NCBI GenBank assembly: GCA_000349905.1
Contig: KB722737.1
Coordinates: 1,249,474-1,313,473 of the forward strand
Direction of reading: 5' to 3'
From: Volvariella volvacea V23
Lineage: Eukaryota > Basidiomycota > Agaricomycetes > Agaricales > Pluteaceae
DNA: 64,000 bases
In this document: positions 36,410 to 46,340 of the stretch, in pieces
Layout of the letters: every line of letters begins with the position of its first letter
Position numbering within the stretch: position 1 is the stretch's first letter
Notes under the pieces: model-generated
The model's database searches: none
Told to the model about the DNA's origin: nothing
The model's input: the letters and a program-made list of their open reading frames with translations, nothing else
Position numbers and translations under genes: made by a program

Positions 36410-36857
36410 GCTCGTCGTTCTCGCTGCAAATCTCGCGGGGCAAGGCACACAACCTAGCCGTAGCACACGAGCGTGATTATTACGTCTTACAGCAACATGA
36501 GCCAGCACTTAATCGTGGACGCTCAAACGTACAGCGGATCTTGATGCATTGGCGGATTAGAGCGAGTAGGGTGAACGGGCTATATTACTCAACACGCATG
36601 GGAGCACTTCTATCATACACAAAAAGAGGCTGCCTCGTTCGAGCGCAGACAAACTTTCAGAACTTGGCATATAGTTAATTAGGCAGACAGACGCGGGGAG
36701 GGAAACATCAGAAGCCAGAGGTTGAGCGCCAACAGACAAACGCCTATCCGCAGTCAACATGACTGATAAGGAAAAACAAGTTTAAAGGAAAGACTGTCCA
36801 TCCATAGGATGCTAAGACTATAAACCGCCATCAAAGGCACGGCCAAAAGCTCTCACC
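36410..36857. other. upstream region of G-alpha copy B
   Basis: Promoter-side part of the duplicated unit, then the 3' flank of the membrane-protein gene. An alternative in-frame start for copy B lies at 36508. No other gene seen. Confidence 0.4.
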
Positions 36858-37783
36858 CTAGTTGCGCGTCTCAGTTTCAATGGGAGCCTTCTCATCAGTA
36901 TACTCGGGTGGAGCGATAAAGATGACCTCGGCGGAGTGGCGATCGTTCTCATCGATGATAATATGGGTGTAATCCTGATCGTCCTCTGCTCTCTCGCCTT
37001 TGACAGCGCGATAGCCGAGGATACCAAAGACCCATATCATCCTCAACAGAACGCCAAGACCACAACCTGATATGGAGCGGTGAGTTACGGAAACGGAGTG
37101 GAGACGGGTGGGCGTGGCAATGAGGACTCACCCAAGACGAACGCGACGACTTTGCTCTCAAAGGGACCCAACGACATCAAGGCCAGAGTCAATCTCTCAA
37201 GGAATCCTTCCTCCTTCATCATCTTCATAGGACGATCGGCGGGGCCGGGGACAGGCATGATATGGACTGTATCTCCACCCTTCGTGGTAACATCACCAGT
37301 CTCACCGACCTTGATGAAAGTCGGCGGGGTACCGATGAACGGGAGGATCCTGTATTCTCCTGGGGTCGAGGGTAACGGGGGGCTGGGGTCGACTTGGATC
37401 TCCGGCAAACCCAGAGCATGTCGGAACGAGTTTGAGAATTGAATGATCTTGACGGCTAGCCTGGACCGCCCGCGGCCACAACCATGACCAGTTCTACCAT
37501 TGCTGTTCATGCTGGGAATGGCGGAGGGTTGCGCTTGTGCTCCCCAATTTCCAGCGGCGATGGCGGAGGGGGCAGGAACGGCATGGCCAAAGCGCATGCC
37601 GGGGCTGACCACTCCGATGTCTGGGTTTGCGGGTTTGGCTTCGATGTAGAGGACCCGCAAGGGTGCCGCGGAAACGCCGACTTTAGGAGAGCAGGTTAGG
37701 ACGATATGAGGTCTGTGTGAGATAAAACAGGGGGACTCACCGATTCCCGCAGCAGCAACAATCGCGGCGAGGGGAAATTTCAT
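36858..37783 (-). CDS. secretory/single-pass membrane protein of unknown function
   Basis: Three exons (37741-37783, 37132-37680, 36858-37066) join to about 266 residues. The N-terminus MKFPLAAIVAAAGIVGVSAAP looks like a cleavable signal peptide. Then comes LRVLYIEAKPANPDIG and a Pro/Ser/Gly-rich, basic segment, a region with LGLPEIQVDPSPPLPSTPG and GDVTTKGGDTVHIMPVPGP, and one strong hydrophobic helix (about residues 190-220, FVLGCGLGVLLRMIWVFGILGY). A charged ~45-residue tail follows, ending with IETETRN. This predicts a type I membrane protein with a small luminal or extracellular domain. I recognise the pattern as a conserved but uncharacterised basidiomycete protein; no function can be given. 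The phase-1 intron inside the signal-peptide region is common in secreted proteins. Confidence 0.75.
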
Positions 37784-38195
37784 TGCGTGGGTGTGAGTAC
37801 TCCTAGTGGGGTGAGGCGAGGAAGGGAAGAAAGGCGAAGATGTAGTGTGGTTAAGTACAGAAAGTGGTTAGTTGTTCTCGATGTGCTTGTGCTGTGTGTG
37901 GATGCAAATGGATGACTTGTGGCTCACAGCAACGGAGTGTTAATTGATTCAAAGTCAGCCACACTCACACGCGGCAACGTCATGGCTGCCAGCCCTCGAA
38001 CCTTCCTGAAGGCCTGCTTGCAAATCCATTCATCATTATCACATACAATGGTATCCGGGCCCAACTCCTCTGGCCACAACTCCAGCGACGGCTGCTACCG
38101 TCGCTGCTACTTAGTCATATGGATACACAACCTGTGCCACTCTCGTCACCACAGCCACTGGGCGCTCACTCCAGGGCGCTCTAGCCCTCTGGCAC
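37784..38195. other. promoter of the membrane-protein gene and 3' flank of the F-box-like gene
   Basis: No gene recognised. A 164-residue plus-strand frame from 37919 runs antisense into the next gene and shows no motif. Confidence 0.4.
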
Positions 38196-39043
38196 TTAGA
38201 CCAAGGACAAAGAATAGATCTCTCTCGCCAACGCAAAATCCTCTGCCACCTGCCAAAAGTTCTGATACCCCCAAGCCCCGTTCATCCAATCCTTCAGAGT
38301 CTCATGCGTGTACGGTAGATGCACCAATCGAGGATCGTGGAATGGTATGTTCGCCCGGTCGCCCATTGTCAGCGGGAACAATACGAGAAGATGGAGGGTT
38401 TTGGACTCTCTGAGGAAGAAACAGACATCGGACGTTTGGCGGTCGAAATGGGTTGCTAGGTGGGTGAGATGGGGGATCTTGAGGAGTGTTCTCCACGTCG
38501 ACCATTCCAAAACTGTGCGAAGGTGGAGATGGGTGAGGTTTGCATACCACGGCGGCGGTTGAAACGACGGTACGGTAAGGGTGGACGTGATATCAAGCAG
38601 GCTTTCGTCGCTAAAGTCAATGGAAAGTCGCTTGAGCGATAGTCCACTTAGGAGGCTAGTGAGATTGGGGTTATTGTCGTCCGTCGTCTTGAGCCACAGG
38701 TTTGTTGTGGCCGTGAAGTGGGACAAGTCCCCTGCTCCAACTCTACTAAGAGACCCACAGAGCACGAGATTGCGGACATGGCACGCATGGCGCATCAGAT
38801 TCTCATGTGGATGCTGGTGGTCTAACAGTGCTGTCTCGTACAGAACTGGAGTTATCCTGCAGGGTAGCAGAGAGACCACGATAAGTGCTTGAATGCGTCG
38901 AAACTTGATGGGGCGTACCACACAGCAACTCTCTTGGCTACCAGAACCAAGGTGGTGCACATGCGCCTATCTATCCTGGCCGTCACCTCGAAGATCTCCC
39001 GCTCGACATCTGAAGGTAGACGTGGCCCGTGCTCTTCCCCCAT
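38196..39043 (-). CDS. F-box-like family protein (member 1)
   Basis: Two exons (38919-39043, 38196-38856), about 261 residues. The first exon encodes PRLPSDVEREIFEVTAR...TTLVLVAKRVAVW, which looks like a degenerate F-box helix bundle (LP.d.ErEIFe). The rest alternates leucine-rich strands (LTHLHLRTV, HLTHLATHF), consistent with an LRR-like repeat. It ends with the family-typical acidic/aromatic segment (NFWQVAEDFALAREIY). Four relatives lie elsewhere in this window, all with the single intron cutting the same TG|G tryptophan codon. F-box proteins recruit substrates to SCF ubiquitin ligases; whether this divergent group binds Skp1 is unknown. Confidence 0.78.
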
Positions 39044-39797
39044 GGTAGTCGTTGGTAAGAAATGCGTAAATGGTTGAATTTACGACATTCCCGTTGAGGA
39101 CAATGACTGCTGGCATCACTCAGTAAATTCTCGGCGATTGCGTTTAGTATATGCGGGGCATGCATATCGGACATGTCCCCGTATAGTTTTACCGCCGACA
39201 TTCACGTGACCCTGTTGTGCGCACGGGCCAGGTGCGATGGTATAAAAGGAGGGCGCCAACGTTTTTGATTCCTCAGAACATACTCATCAGGATCTATTTT
39301 ATAGAAACTGACCGAGTCCTGCATGTTTACTCATGCCGCATCATTCAAGTCCAATCGATGACACTACGCGCCCACTCGTTCAACAGAGAACACGGTCCGC
39401 TCGCGGGCCTCGATGAAGTTTGGTTCCTTTCGGGTCGTGTCCTCGCTGAGGCGCGATTTGAAGAAGCCAGCGAGTCGGGCGTATGTCTGATGGATTCCTC
39501 CTTTGTTTCTCTGTATGTTTTAGATAGCCTGTTTTGTATGTTTTGTGGGCGGAATGCTATTCGTTTTTGACATATTTTGCCGTGTGAGATGGCTCGCCAG
39601 GGTCTGTTCTCGGGTGTTTCGAGGCAGCACCGCATTGCCACTCGCAAAAGGAAATAAAACCGGCTCGACTCAGCCGCTCAATCTCGCAACCAATTGTCCG
39701 TTCAGTTGCAGTTCTTGTAATCAACTCGACTGCATGAGCCTCGTCTGGCCTCTTCTCATCACAACGACAACGGACTGCCACGACTCCTTTCCTCACC
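39044..39797. other. divergent promoter region, F-box-like member 1 / NIPA transporter
   Basis: The 754 bases between two start codons pointing apart. The only clear element is the TATA box listed separately. Small frames here show no coding character. Confidence 0.45.
39241..39248 (+). promoter_or_regulatory. possible TATA box (TATAAAAG)
   Basis: Perfect TATAAAAG on the plus strand, 550 bases upstream of the NIPA start codon. If used, the transporter mRNA would have a long leader or an unseen 5' non-coding exon. Confidence 0.35.
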
Positions 39798-42700
39798 ATG
39801 TCGTCGTCCTCGTCGGATTCACTCATACCGTCAGCAACGTCCTCTGCTGAGCCCACCCAAGAATCTGCAACGCTGACGCTGCAGGCACCCGCGAATCTCA
39901 AGGTTAGCCCACTTTGTCCGGGAGTCCCGCCGCTTGTTCATTTTCGTCGTCCCTGGGTCGTTTTGCACATCACGCATCGTGATATAGGTCGTCGGGATTA
40001 TTCTGGCGGTCGTCAGTGGGTTGCTGATTGGAGCAAGTTTTGTGTTCAAGAAGAAGGGGCTGCTACGCTCGCAGGCCGGGCAGGTAGCCGGAGAAGGAAT
40101 CGCATACCTCAAGTCGGTACGTAAACCCCTCCCCCCTACTTCACTCGTCACCGTCGGCTGGGTGATGCTAATTAACCCACTCTGGTGTGCTTGTGTCCCG
40201 CGTTATGGTGGTCGGCGGCGCGGATAGGCATTATGGTGGATCGGAATGATAAGTGAGTCTCGTTTCGCAACTTTTTGAATGTCCCATCGTGGCTAGTTAT
40301 GGTTAACCACGTCTCCTTTTCCCTAAATGTCCTCCAGTGATGATTTTGGGCGAAATTTGCAATTTCGCAGGTTCGTTTTGTGTTGCGNNNNNNNNNNNNN
40401 NNNNNNNNNNNNNNNNNNNNNNNNNNNNNNNNNNNNNNNNNNNNNNNNNNNNNNNNNNNNNNNNNNNNNNNNNNNNNNNNNNNNNNNCCCCGGTCTAGCA
40501 GGGCAAGTGGCTGGATTAGGACTGACTCTCTTTCCTTCTGCTCTACCATTGGAATTGTGCAGCTTATGCATTTGTGGAAGCTATCGTGGTTGTGCGTCTC
40601 TCCCTTCGTTCTTTCCTTTCCTCCACCGTCTCACTGTTTCGGTGTTACCGGCCATCCGACCCCGTATGCGCAATGTCGACACGACTTTGAATCTAGACCC
40701 CTCTCGGTGCTCTTTCAGTCGTTATTTGCGCTATCCTATCCTCTTGGTTCCTCAATGAAAGGCTCAGTTTCTTTGGTTGGCTAGGATGTGGGCTGTGTAT
40801 AGTACGTTCCGCTTACACCGACTCTCTTGCGTCATTCATCCCAGAGGCTTATGGCGCCACTTTCCCTCTAGCTCGGATCTGTCATCATTGCTCTAAATGG
40901 TACTTTGGCTATTCCACTCGTCCGACGATACAATGCTCACAGGTCCTTCTTCTCCCATTCAAGGCCCCAAGGAAGCTTCCGTCGGTCAAATAAGAGAGTT
41001 TCAAAAGCTATTCCTCGCTCCTGGGTTCCTCGCGTGGACAGGCGTGCTCATCGCCGCCTCGTTGGTCATCATCTTTTATTTTGCTCGCAGGTGCGGCGTT
41101 TACTGCCCTTTTCTTCTCGTACAGCCCCCAGTGCACGCACCCCTCTGTTTACCTGACACCCACTTCTTACATGACATCGGATTTACTTGTTCACACACCA
41201 CACCATCACCCTTGTGTGGGTCCCCCTATTTCCTACATTCCCTATCCCCGCTCGTGTCCGAGGAAAGTGCCGTGTTTCGTATTTTGCTTTCAAATCTTAG
41301 GGTCGACGGGTGGCTGACAATTGACGCGCTTCTGCCGTGGCACTGCACTGTGCTGCGCTCGCGTTACCCTTTTTTTGCAGATATGGAAAGAAAAGCATGC
41401 TGTGGTATATCTCTGTGTGTAGTATGATTGGGGGGTTGAGCGTGAGCGTGACGACGGGTCTTGGGGCTGCTATCGTTCAGACTGCTTTGGGTGATAACCA
41501 GGTGAGGGTTTTTTTCACTGCCACACCACCAATCCAATCCAATCCGTCCAGGGCTTTGTGGTCCTGTGATGGTGGTGGTGATGATCAGGAAAGCTTATCA
41601 TGGGTTCTTTTTATAGTTCAGATACCCATTCATGTACTTTTTGATAGCGTTTGTGGCCGTGACGTTGTGTGCGTATCTTGCTGTGCTCTGATAGTTTGTG
41701 CGGATTGCTGATGCACGTGTGTTTGGGTAGTAACGGAAGTTTATTATCTCAATGTAGCGCTAGCTTTGTTCAATACTGGTGAGTGGTCGGTTGCTTGCGT
41801 GTTGTGTTGTGCTGATGGGTTCCTCACAGCAATGGGTATGTTTGCTGTTAGTTTCAACGCACTAGTCTCTGACGAGCCTCATCAGTTACGCCCACATATT
41901 ATGTTATTTGTAAGTCATACCCATGGTGTTTGAACACCCACATTCTAATCATCGGACACCAGTCACCTTTTTCTCGATGGTCACAACAATTGTAAGTCCA
42001 GAACACCCTTCACACCTCCCACCTTCCAACCACCCATCCAGGTCCTATTCAGAGGCCTCTCCGCCAGCCCCGCCCAGATCATCACGATCGTCATGGCCTT
42101 CCTCGTCATCTGCGTCGGGATCACCATCCTGCAAATGTCCAAAGTCGACCCGGCGCACTTCAACAAGCTCGACCGGCGGTCGACGCTCCTCCTCAAGGCG
42201 GCCCAGTCCAAGATCGAGACGGAGGAGGAGAAGGGCGTGCAGGGGATCGAGGACCCCGGGATGGACGCGTTGAGAGGGTCGTTTGGCGCGGTGGGGAGCA
42301 TTATTAGAGCGAGGAGCGCGAAGAGGCTGAGTCAGAGTAGTGGTAGGAGTAAGTCGAGAGGAGGGGTGCATCCGTCGGGGCTGCCGTATCAGGCGCATAC
42401 GATCAACTCGTATGTGGGGTATAGTCCACCGCAGCAGCAGCTTGACCCGCACCATGATTTGCCCCGGCATCAGCTGTATGACGCGCCAGTTCCGAAGAGT
42501 CCGGGGATGCTCGGGGCGGGAGAGGATGCGCTGGGCGGTGGAACGTTGAGCCCCTCGCCGTCGGTCATGAACAAGAAGCCGACGATCAAGTTTGGATCGA
42601 CGGATGTGGTGCATCAGTATAATATGCCTGGGACGGGAGGCGGGGATCTGGCGACGCATGAGCACCGGCAGACGCACTATTCGAGCACGAGTCCTGGGTT

Positions 42701-43613
42701 GAGGCCTGTCTCGACGTCTGGGACGACGGAAGGGGGGTATCCGCCGACGAATGTGACGAGCTCGTCGCAGGCTGTGCAGCCGCCTACGTCGCGGAGGGAG
42801 ACGTCGAGCGGGTCAGAGATGGGGGGGCCGTTGCCGCCGCGGATCGACCCGCCCCTGCCGGATATCAAGATTGACTTGCTGCAGTTGGACGACCCGTCGT
42901 CGTCGTCTCCACCTTCGTCTGCTTCGAGCCATGGCGGGAATGGGAATGGGAATGGGAACAGATATGGAGGAGGGGTAGGGGGCCCGCGGGCACCCAAGTT
43001 CCCGCCGCCGTATTTGTTCTCGAGTCGCGGGGAGGAGCAGATGGTGCACAGTGCGCCGGCGACGGTGCAGAGGGGTTTCGTGCAGCCGCGGGTTGTCAAG
43101 CCTGCGACGGGGAATAGGTTTGATTTGAAGAGTCTCTTTCCGTCGAGTGGGAGTGGTGCGGGTGGCGGTGCGGGAGGGGAGGGGGAGAGCACGGAGTCTG
43201 GGAGTGGGAGTGGAAGTGGCAAGTCGGGGGCTGGGGAGGGAACGGAGTCGTTGCTTTCTTTCCCTTCTGTGGCTGATTCTGGGCTGAGCGTGGAGGGGAA
43301 GAAGGGGCCTCGGACAACGCTGTGGTCTGACCACTCGCGGAGCGCAGAGGACCGGGCGAGCACTGGGTCTGGGGCGTCGGGGTTGTCGTTGAAGGCGGCG
43401 AAGAGGGGGTTTTCGGGGAGGCGGTATCCAAGGGGGAACGGGGACGATGATAGAGACGAGAGTGTGCGGCTGTGGCCGAGGGATAGTGTGGATGTGGATG
43501 TGGAGTTGGGAGGAGGGGTGGAGGCGGAGGAGGTGGCTGCTATGCCGTCTGGGGGGATTAGGCTTGTGCAGCAGCAGCAGCCGCCTGGTGCGAGGAGTGC
43601 GGAGGGGAGGTGA
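39798..43613 (+). CDS. NIPA-type magnesium transporter with long C-terminal tail
   Basis: Multi-pass membrane protein of the NIPA (DUF803) family, which moves Mg2+ across endosomal/plasma membranes. Fifteen exons join in phase (39798-39902, 39988-40116, 40228-40252, 40338-40370, 40563-40591, 40697-40801, 40872-40899, 40943-41090, 41381-41501, 41617-41668, 41731-41778, 41830-41835, 41886-41909, 41963-41991, 42042-43613), giving about 817 residues. Family motifs: [75 protein letters not shown] and [10 protein letters not shown]. Exon 12 is only six bases. The 100-N gap lies wholly inside the intron 40371-40562, so no coding sequence need be missing. The last ~490 residues are Gly/Ser/Pro-rich, low-complexity and presumably cytosolic; the core alone would be a normal NIPA protein. 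Confidence 0.88.
40388..40487. other. assembly gap (100 N) within a NIPA intron
   Basis: Exactly 100 N, so a gap of unknown size. The exons on either side (ending ICNFA and starting AYAFVEA) are adjacent in the NIPA family, which places the gap in intron sequence. Confidence 0.9.
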
Positions 43614-44394
43614 GCGTGGGTGGGTGGATTGGGGTAGGTTGTAGGATTGGAAAAGTGGGAGGTTGATGGATTTTTGTGTTTCTGTTTCTTTCTACAGACT
43701 GTTCTTGTTTTGTAAGGGTTCGACGTTCATCCGTGGGCTTTTTCTTTATCTGTTCTTTCACCCTCTTCTGTCATTTTCTCTCGTGTTATCGTGTTGTTGT
43801 ATCCTTTCCCCTGTCCCTTCTATCTTCATGCCGTAACGTCCTCCTCCCCACCCCCCACCTCCACGTCCTTCCTCACTCACTCACGACCTCCATCTCCGAA
43901 TAACGTGTAAAACTACCCTGCACGCCCAACGTACGATACATGTTAACGAATACATACGAATACGAATACGAGTCAAATATACCTAGCTGCGCTATGTATA
44001 CGTACGAAAACGATCTACGCTACGATCCTCTTTCACTTCACTCCCGTCCACTTCTTCGCTTTCACAATCCTCCCTCATCTCCGTACTCCTGGCCCTCCAT
44101 TTCATTTCCCTTCCCTTCCCTTCCCAGGTATCCTTTCTCACTTTGTTCTCTGTAGCTATTGGACATCATAGTTCCGGCTGGGCACGTTACAGTATATATC
44201 GTGGCACCGGTGTTTCTTTTCTTTATCTCTGTTGTTTCTGTTTCGACCTTTCAGGGTTTTTGGCTTTGTAGAGTTTGTGGACTCAATGAACTTTTTATTT
44301 GCTCTCCTACCAGCCAGACCACAGAACGAGCACTCGTAAAGGTAATCATTAACAATAATACACTACACAAGAGTCGTCCACTCCAGAATATTAA
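43614..44394. other. convergent 3' flanks of NIPA and F-box-like member 2
   Basis: T/C-rich 3' region without a recognised gene. It includes simple-sequence stretches (TACGAATACGAATACGA near 43953; TTCCCTTCCCTTCCC near 44106). Confidence 0.5.
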
Positions 44395-45294
44395 CTAATC
44401 ATGATCACTACCACCGACCCGCGACCGAACAACACCCTCAGCAAAACTCCAAATATCGCCGTCCCCCACGGGGATCGCCTCCCAGTTACGTACCATCGCC
44501 CCCCTCGGCCCTTTCGCGCCCACCAACACGAACCGCGCGTCCTCCACCGCGGCCAACGCCTCGGGAAATGGATAGGACGTGCACAGCAGGACGAATACGC
44601 ACAGTCTCGGACTGGCGTCGAGCATCCTTTGGACGGCGGCCACGACCCTCCCGTCGTCCGCGATCGCAGTGTCGTCGTACAGAAAGGAGACGTGCGTCAG
44701 GTTCGGCGCGCGAGCGAGGCGGGCGCGGCCAGAGGGGTCCCATGGCCACTGCACCCAGACGGCCCAGCGGTCCAAGAACTGGACATGCGTCGCCCTTTCG
44801 TAAAACGCGTGTCCAAAGTCGGGGCTGGGCGAGCCCTCGCAGTCCCAGGCGAGGGCGGAGGGCATGAAGGCGAGGCGCTGGATGCGGGTGAGGGCGAGGA
44901 GGTGGGGGCGGAGGCGCGGGTCGCAGACGAAGCAGGCGAGGGCGGTGAGGTGCGCGCATTTGGACAGGAGGAGGCGGGTGGTGAGCGGGCTGAGGGTCGG
45001 GGAGAGCGTGAGGGATTGGACGTGGGCGGAGAGGGAGGGCGTGAGGGTGAGGGCGTGGAGGAATTGGGCGGCGGAGAGGCGGGTGGGGAGGGTGACGGAT
45101 CTGTAGAGTATTGGGTCGAGCCTGTTTGTTTTGCGGGGTAGTGTAGGATGTGTTTTTGTTTGGGATAGGTGGTGGACGTACCATTGTTTTACGCGTCGGG
45201 CGACGAGGACGAGCGTGGTGGCCTTTGCGATCTCGTCTTGGACGACGAGTTGGAAGATTTCTCGCTCGAGCTCGCAAGGCAGTTCGGGCGCCAT
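44395..45294 (-). CDS. F-box-like family protein (member 2)
   Basis: Two exons (45182-45294, 44395-45121), about 279 residues. The N-terminus PELPCELEREIFQLVVQDEIAKATTLVLVARRVKQW is the family's F-box-like segment. The intron (45122-45181, 60 bases, GTACGT...ACAG) splits the same TG|G codon as in the other members. Because 60 is divisible by three and has no stop, the unspliced frame stays open and could mislead a predictor into a one-exon model of 299 residues. The body has leucine-rich strands (HLTALACFV, NLTHVSFLYDD). The coding region is strongly GC-rich, unlike member 1, and carries long antisense open frames that are shadows. Confidence 0.78.
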   Translation of the reverse strand: MAPELPCELEREIFQLVVQDEIAKATTLVLVARRVKQWYVHHLSQTKTHPTLPRKTNRLDPILYRSVTLPTRLSAAQFLHALTLTPSLSAHVQSLTLSPTLSPLTTRLLLSKCAHLTALACFVCDPRLRPHLLALTRIQRLAFMPSALAWDCEGSPSPDFGHAFYERATHVQFLDRWAVWVQWPWDPSGRARLARAPNLTHVSFLYDDTAIADDGRVVAAVQRMLDASPRLCVFVLLCTSYPFPEALAAVEDARFVLVGAKGPRGAMVRNWEAIPVGDGDIWSFAEGVVRSRVGGSDHD

Positions 45295-46340
45295 GCTAAC
45301 TGTTGGCAGCTGGGAGCGTCATTTTATAGATGACAACGAGTCGTGTCCGGCTGGGGTAAGCATTAGCTCAACGCTGGTGTGGATTGAGTAATTCTGGGGC
45401 CATGTTGAGGACGTGCTTCTTGCCAGCTGAGCAGGAGATACGGCAAGCCGTAAACGTCAATCGCAATTAGTCACGAGGTCGAGAACCTCAGCAGCTGGCA
45501 CGGGTTCGGTTCAGTTGAATCCGGACTTCGAACCAACTCGAAATCTCCCGGTGTATTGCCTGATTGCGATAGCGATGGCGTCGTCGTCACCCTCCCAGCG
45601 TCGGAATCGGCACACGCAGTGCTAATTCAACGGGAGGGGGTGTTTATTGACGCGATCGCAGGTTTTTTGCTGACAGTCCGCGAAACGTCTAATTTGCCCG
45701 TGTTGTTGACAATGTAATTGTTGGCGCTTGCAGATCGGCACGCCAGTAGTGTTGACTACGGCGCTACGCAGCACACTAGCTGAAAGCTAGCAAGAACGGA
45801 AGGAGACTTGCTCCCAGTGGTTGTCATGGAGTCGGGAGGCCGGCAGCACCAGCGAATAGGCAGGGGGCGGCCAGACCGCGGCAGTCCTCGGGACACGGAG
45901 CGCTCGGGGAGACATGGGCTGGGATGATAGCCCGTGCAGGCCTGGGTACCGGCAGTGGCACTGGGGCGGGCATCAAAATGCCTTTTTGGAGTCTGTGCTG
46001 ATGGCTGATGGACGGTGGACAAGAGGCCGGACAACAGCCGACGATGTTGCGAGGACGACGGATAGCGTCGAGTGCATCTGGGAGGAGGGTGGTGGCGTCG
46101 TGGAGAGGGGAATATTTCGGGAGGGAGTCAGGGCTGGAGTTGAAAAGAGCCTATGATGCGTGCCATCTGCTGATCCCGTCCTCCGACCCTTCAGCATCAC
46201 TGCTTCCCCTCCCCATGTATAATTGTTCCTGATTTCCTGCCTATCCCTTATCTATACACATTTCGACACTCTTCCTTCTTTTCTTCTCCACCTTTCCTTC
46301 CCATTTCCATCCTGCCATCCCGCGACTCTTTGCTGCTCCC
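45295..46340. other. divergent promoter region, F-box-like member 2 / G-alpha gene
   Basis: About 1 kb between two divergent start codons. The final 110 bases before the G-alpha ATG are a strong C/T-rich tract, typical of the region around fungal transcription starts. No gene seen. Confidence 0.5.

Larger units (their letters stand above)
30914..36650. repeat. tandem duplication carrying two G-alpha copies and their promoters
   Basis: Two direct units of about 2.7-2.9 kb (30914 to about 33620 and 33704 to about 36650). Matching exons, matching introns in the same places, and similar upstream flanks show a segmental duplication in head-to-tail orientation. Protein-level similarity is well below identity, so the event is not recent. 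Confidence 0.65.

Noticed and set aside
42045..43363. Long minus-strand open frames (210 and 228 residues) opposite the NIPA tail
   Set aside because: They mirror a GC-rich, low-complexity coding exon; composition explains the lack of stops, and no motif or splice structure is present.
44401..45141. 246-residue plus-strand frame opposite F-box-like member 2
   Set aside because: Antisense shadow of a very GC-rich gene; the minus strand has the family motifs and the conserved intron.
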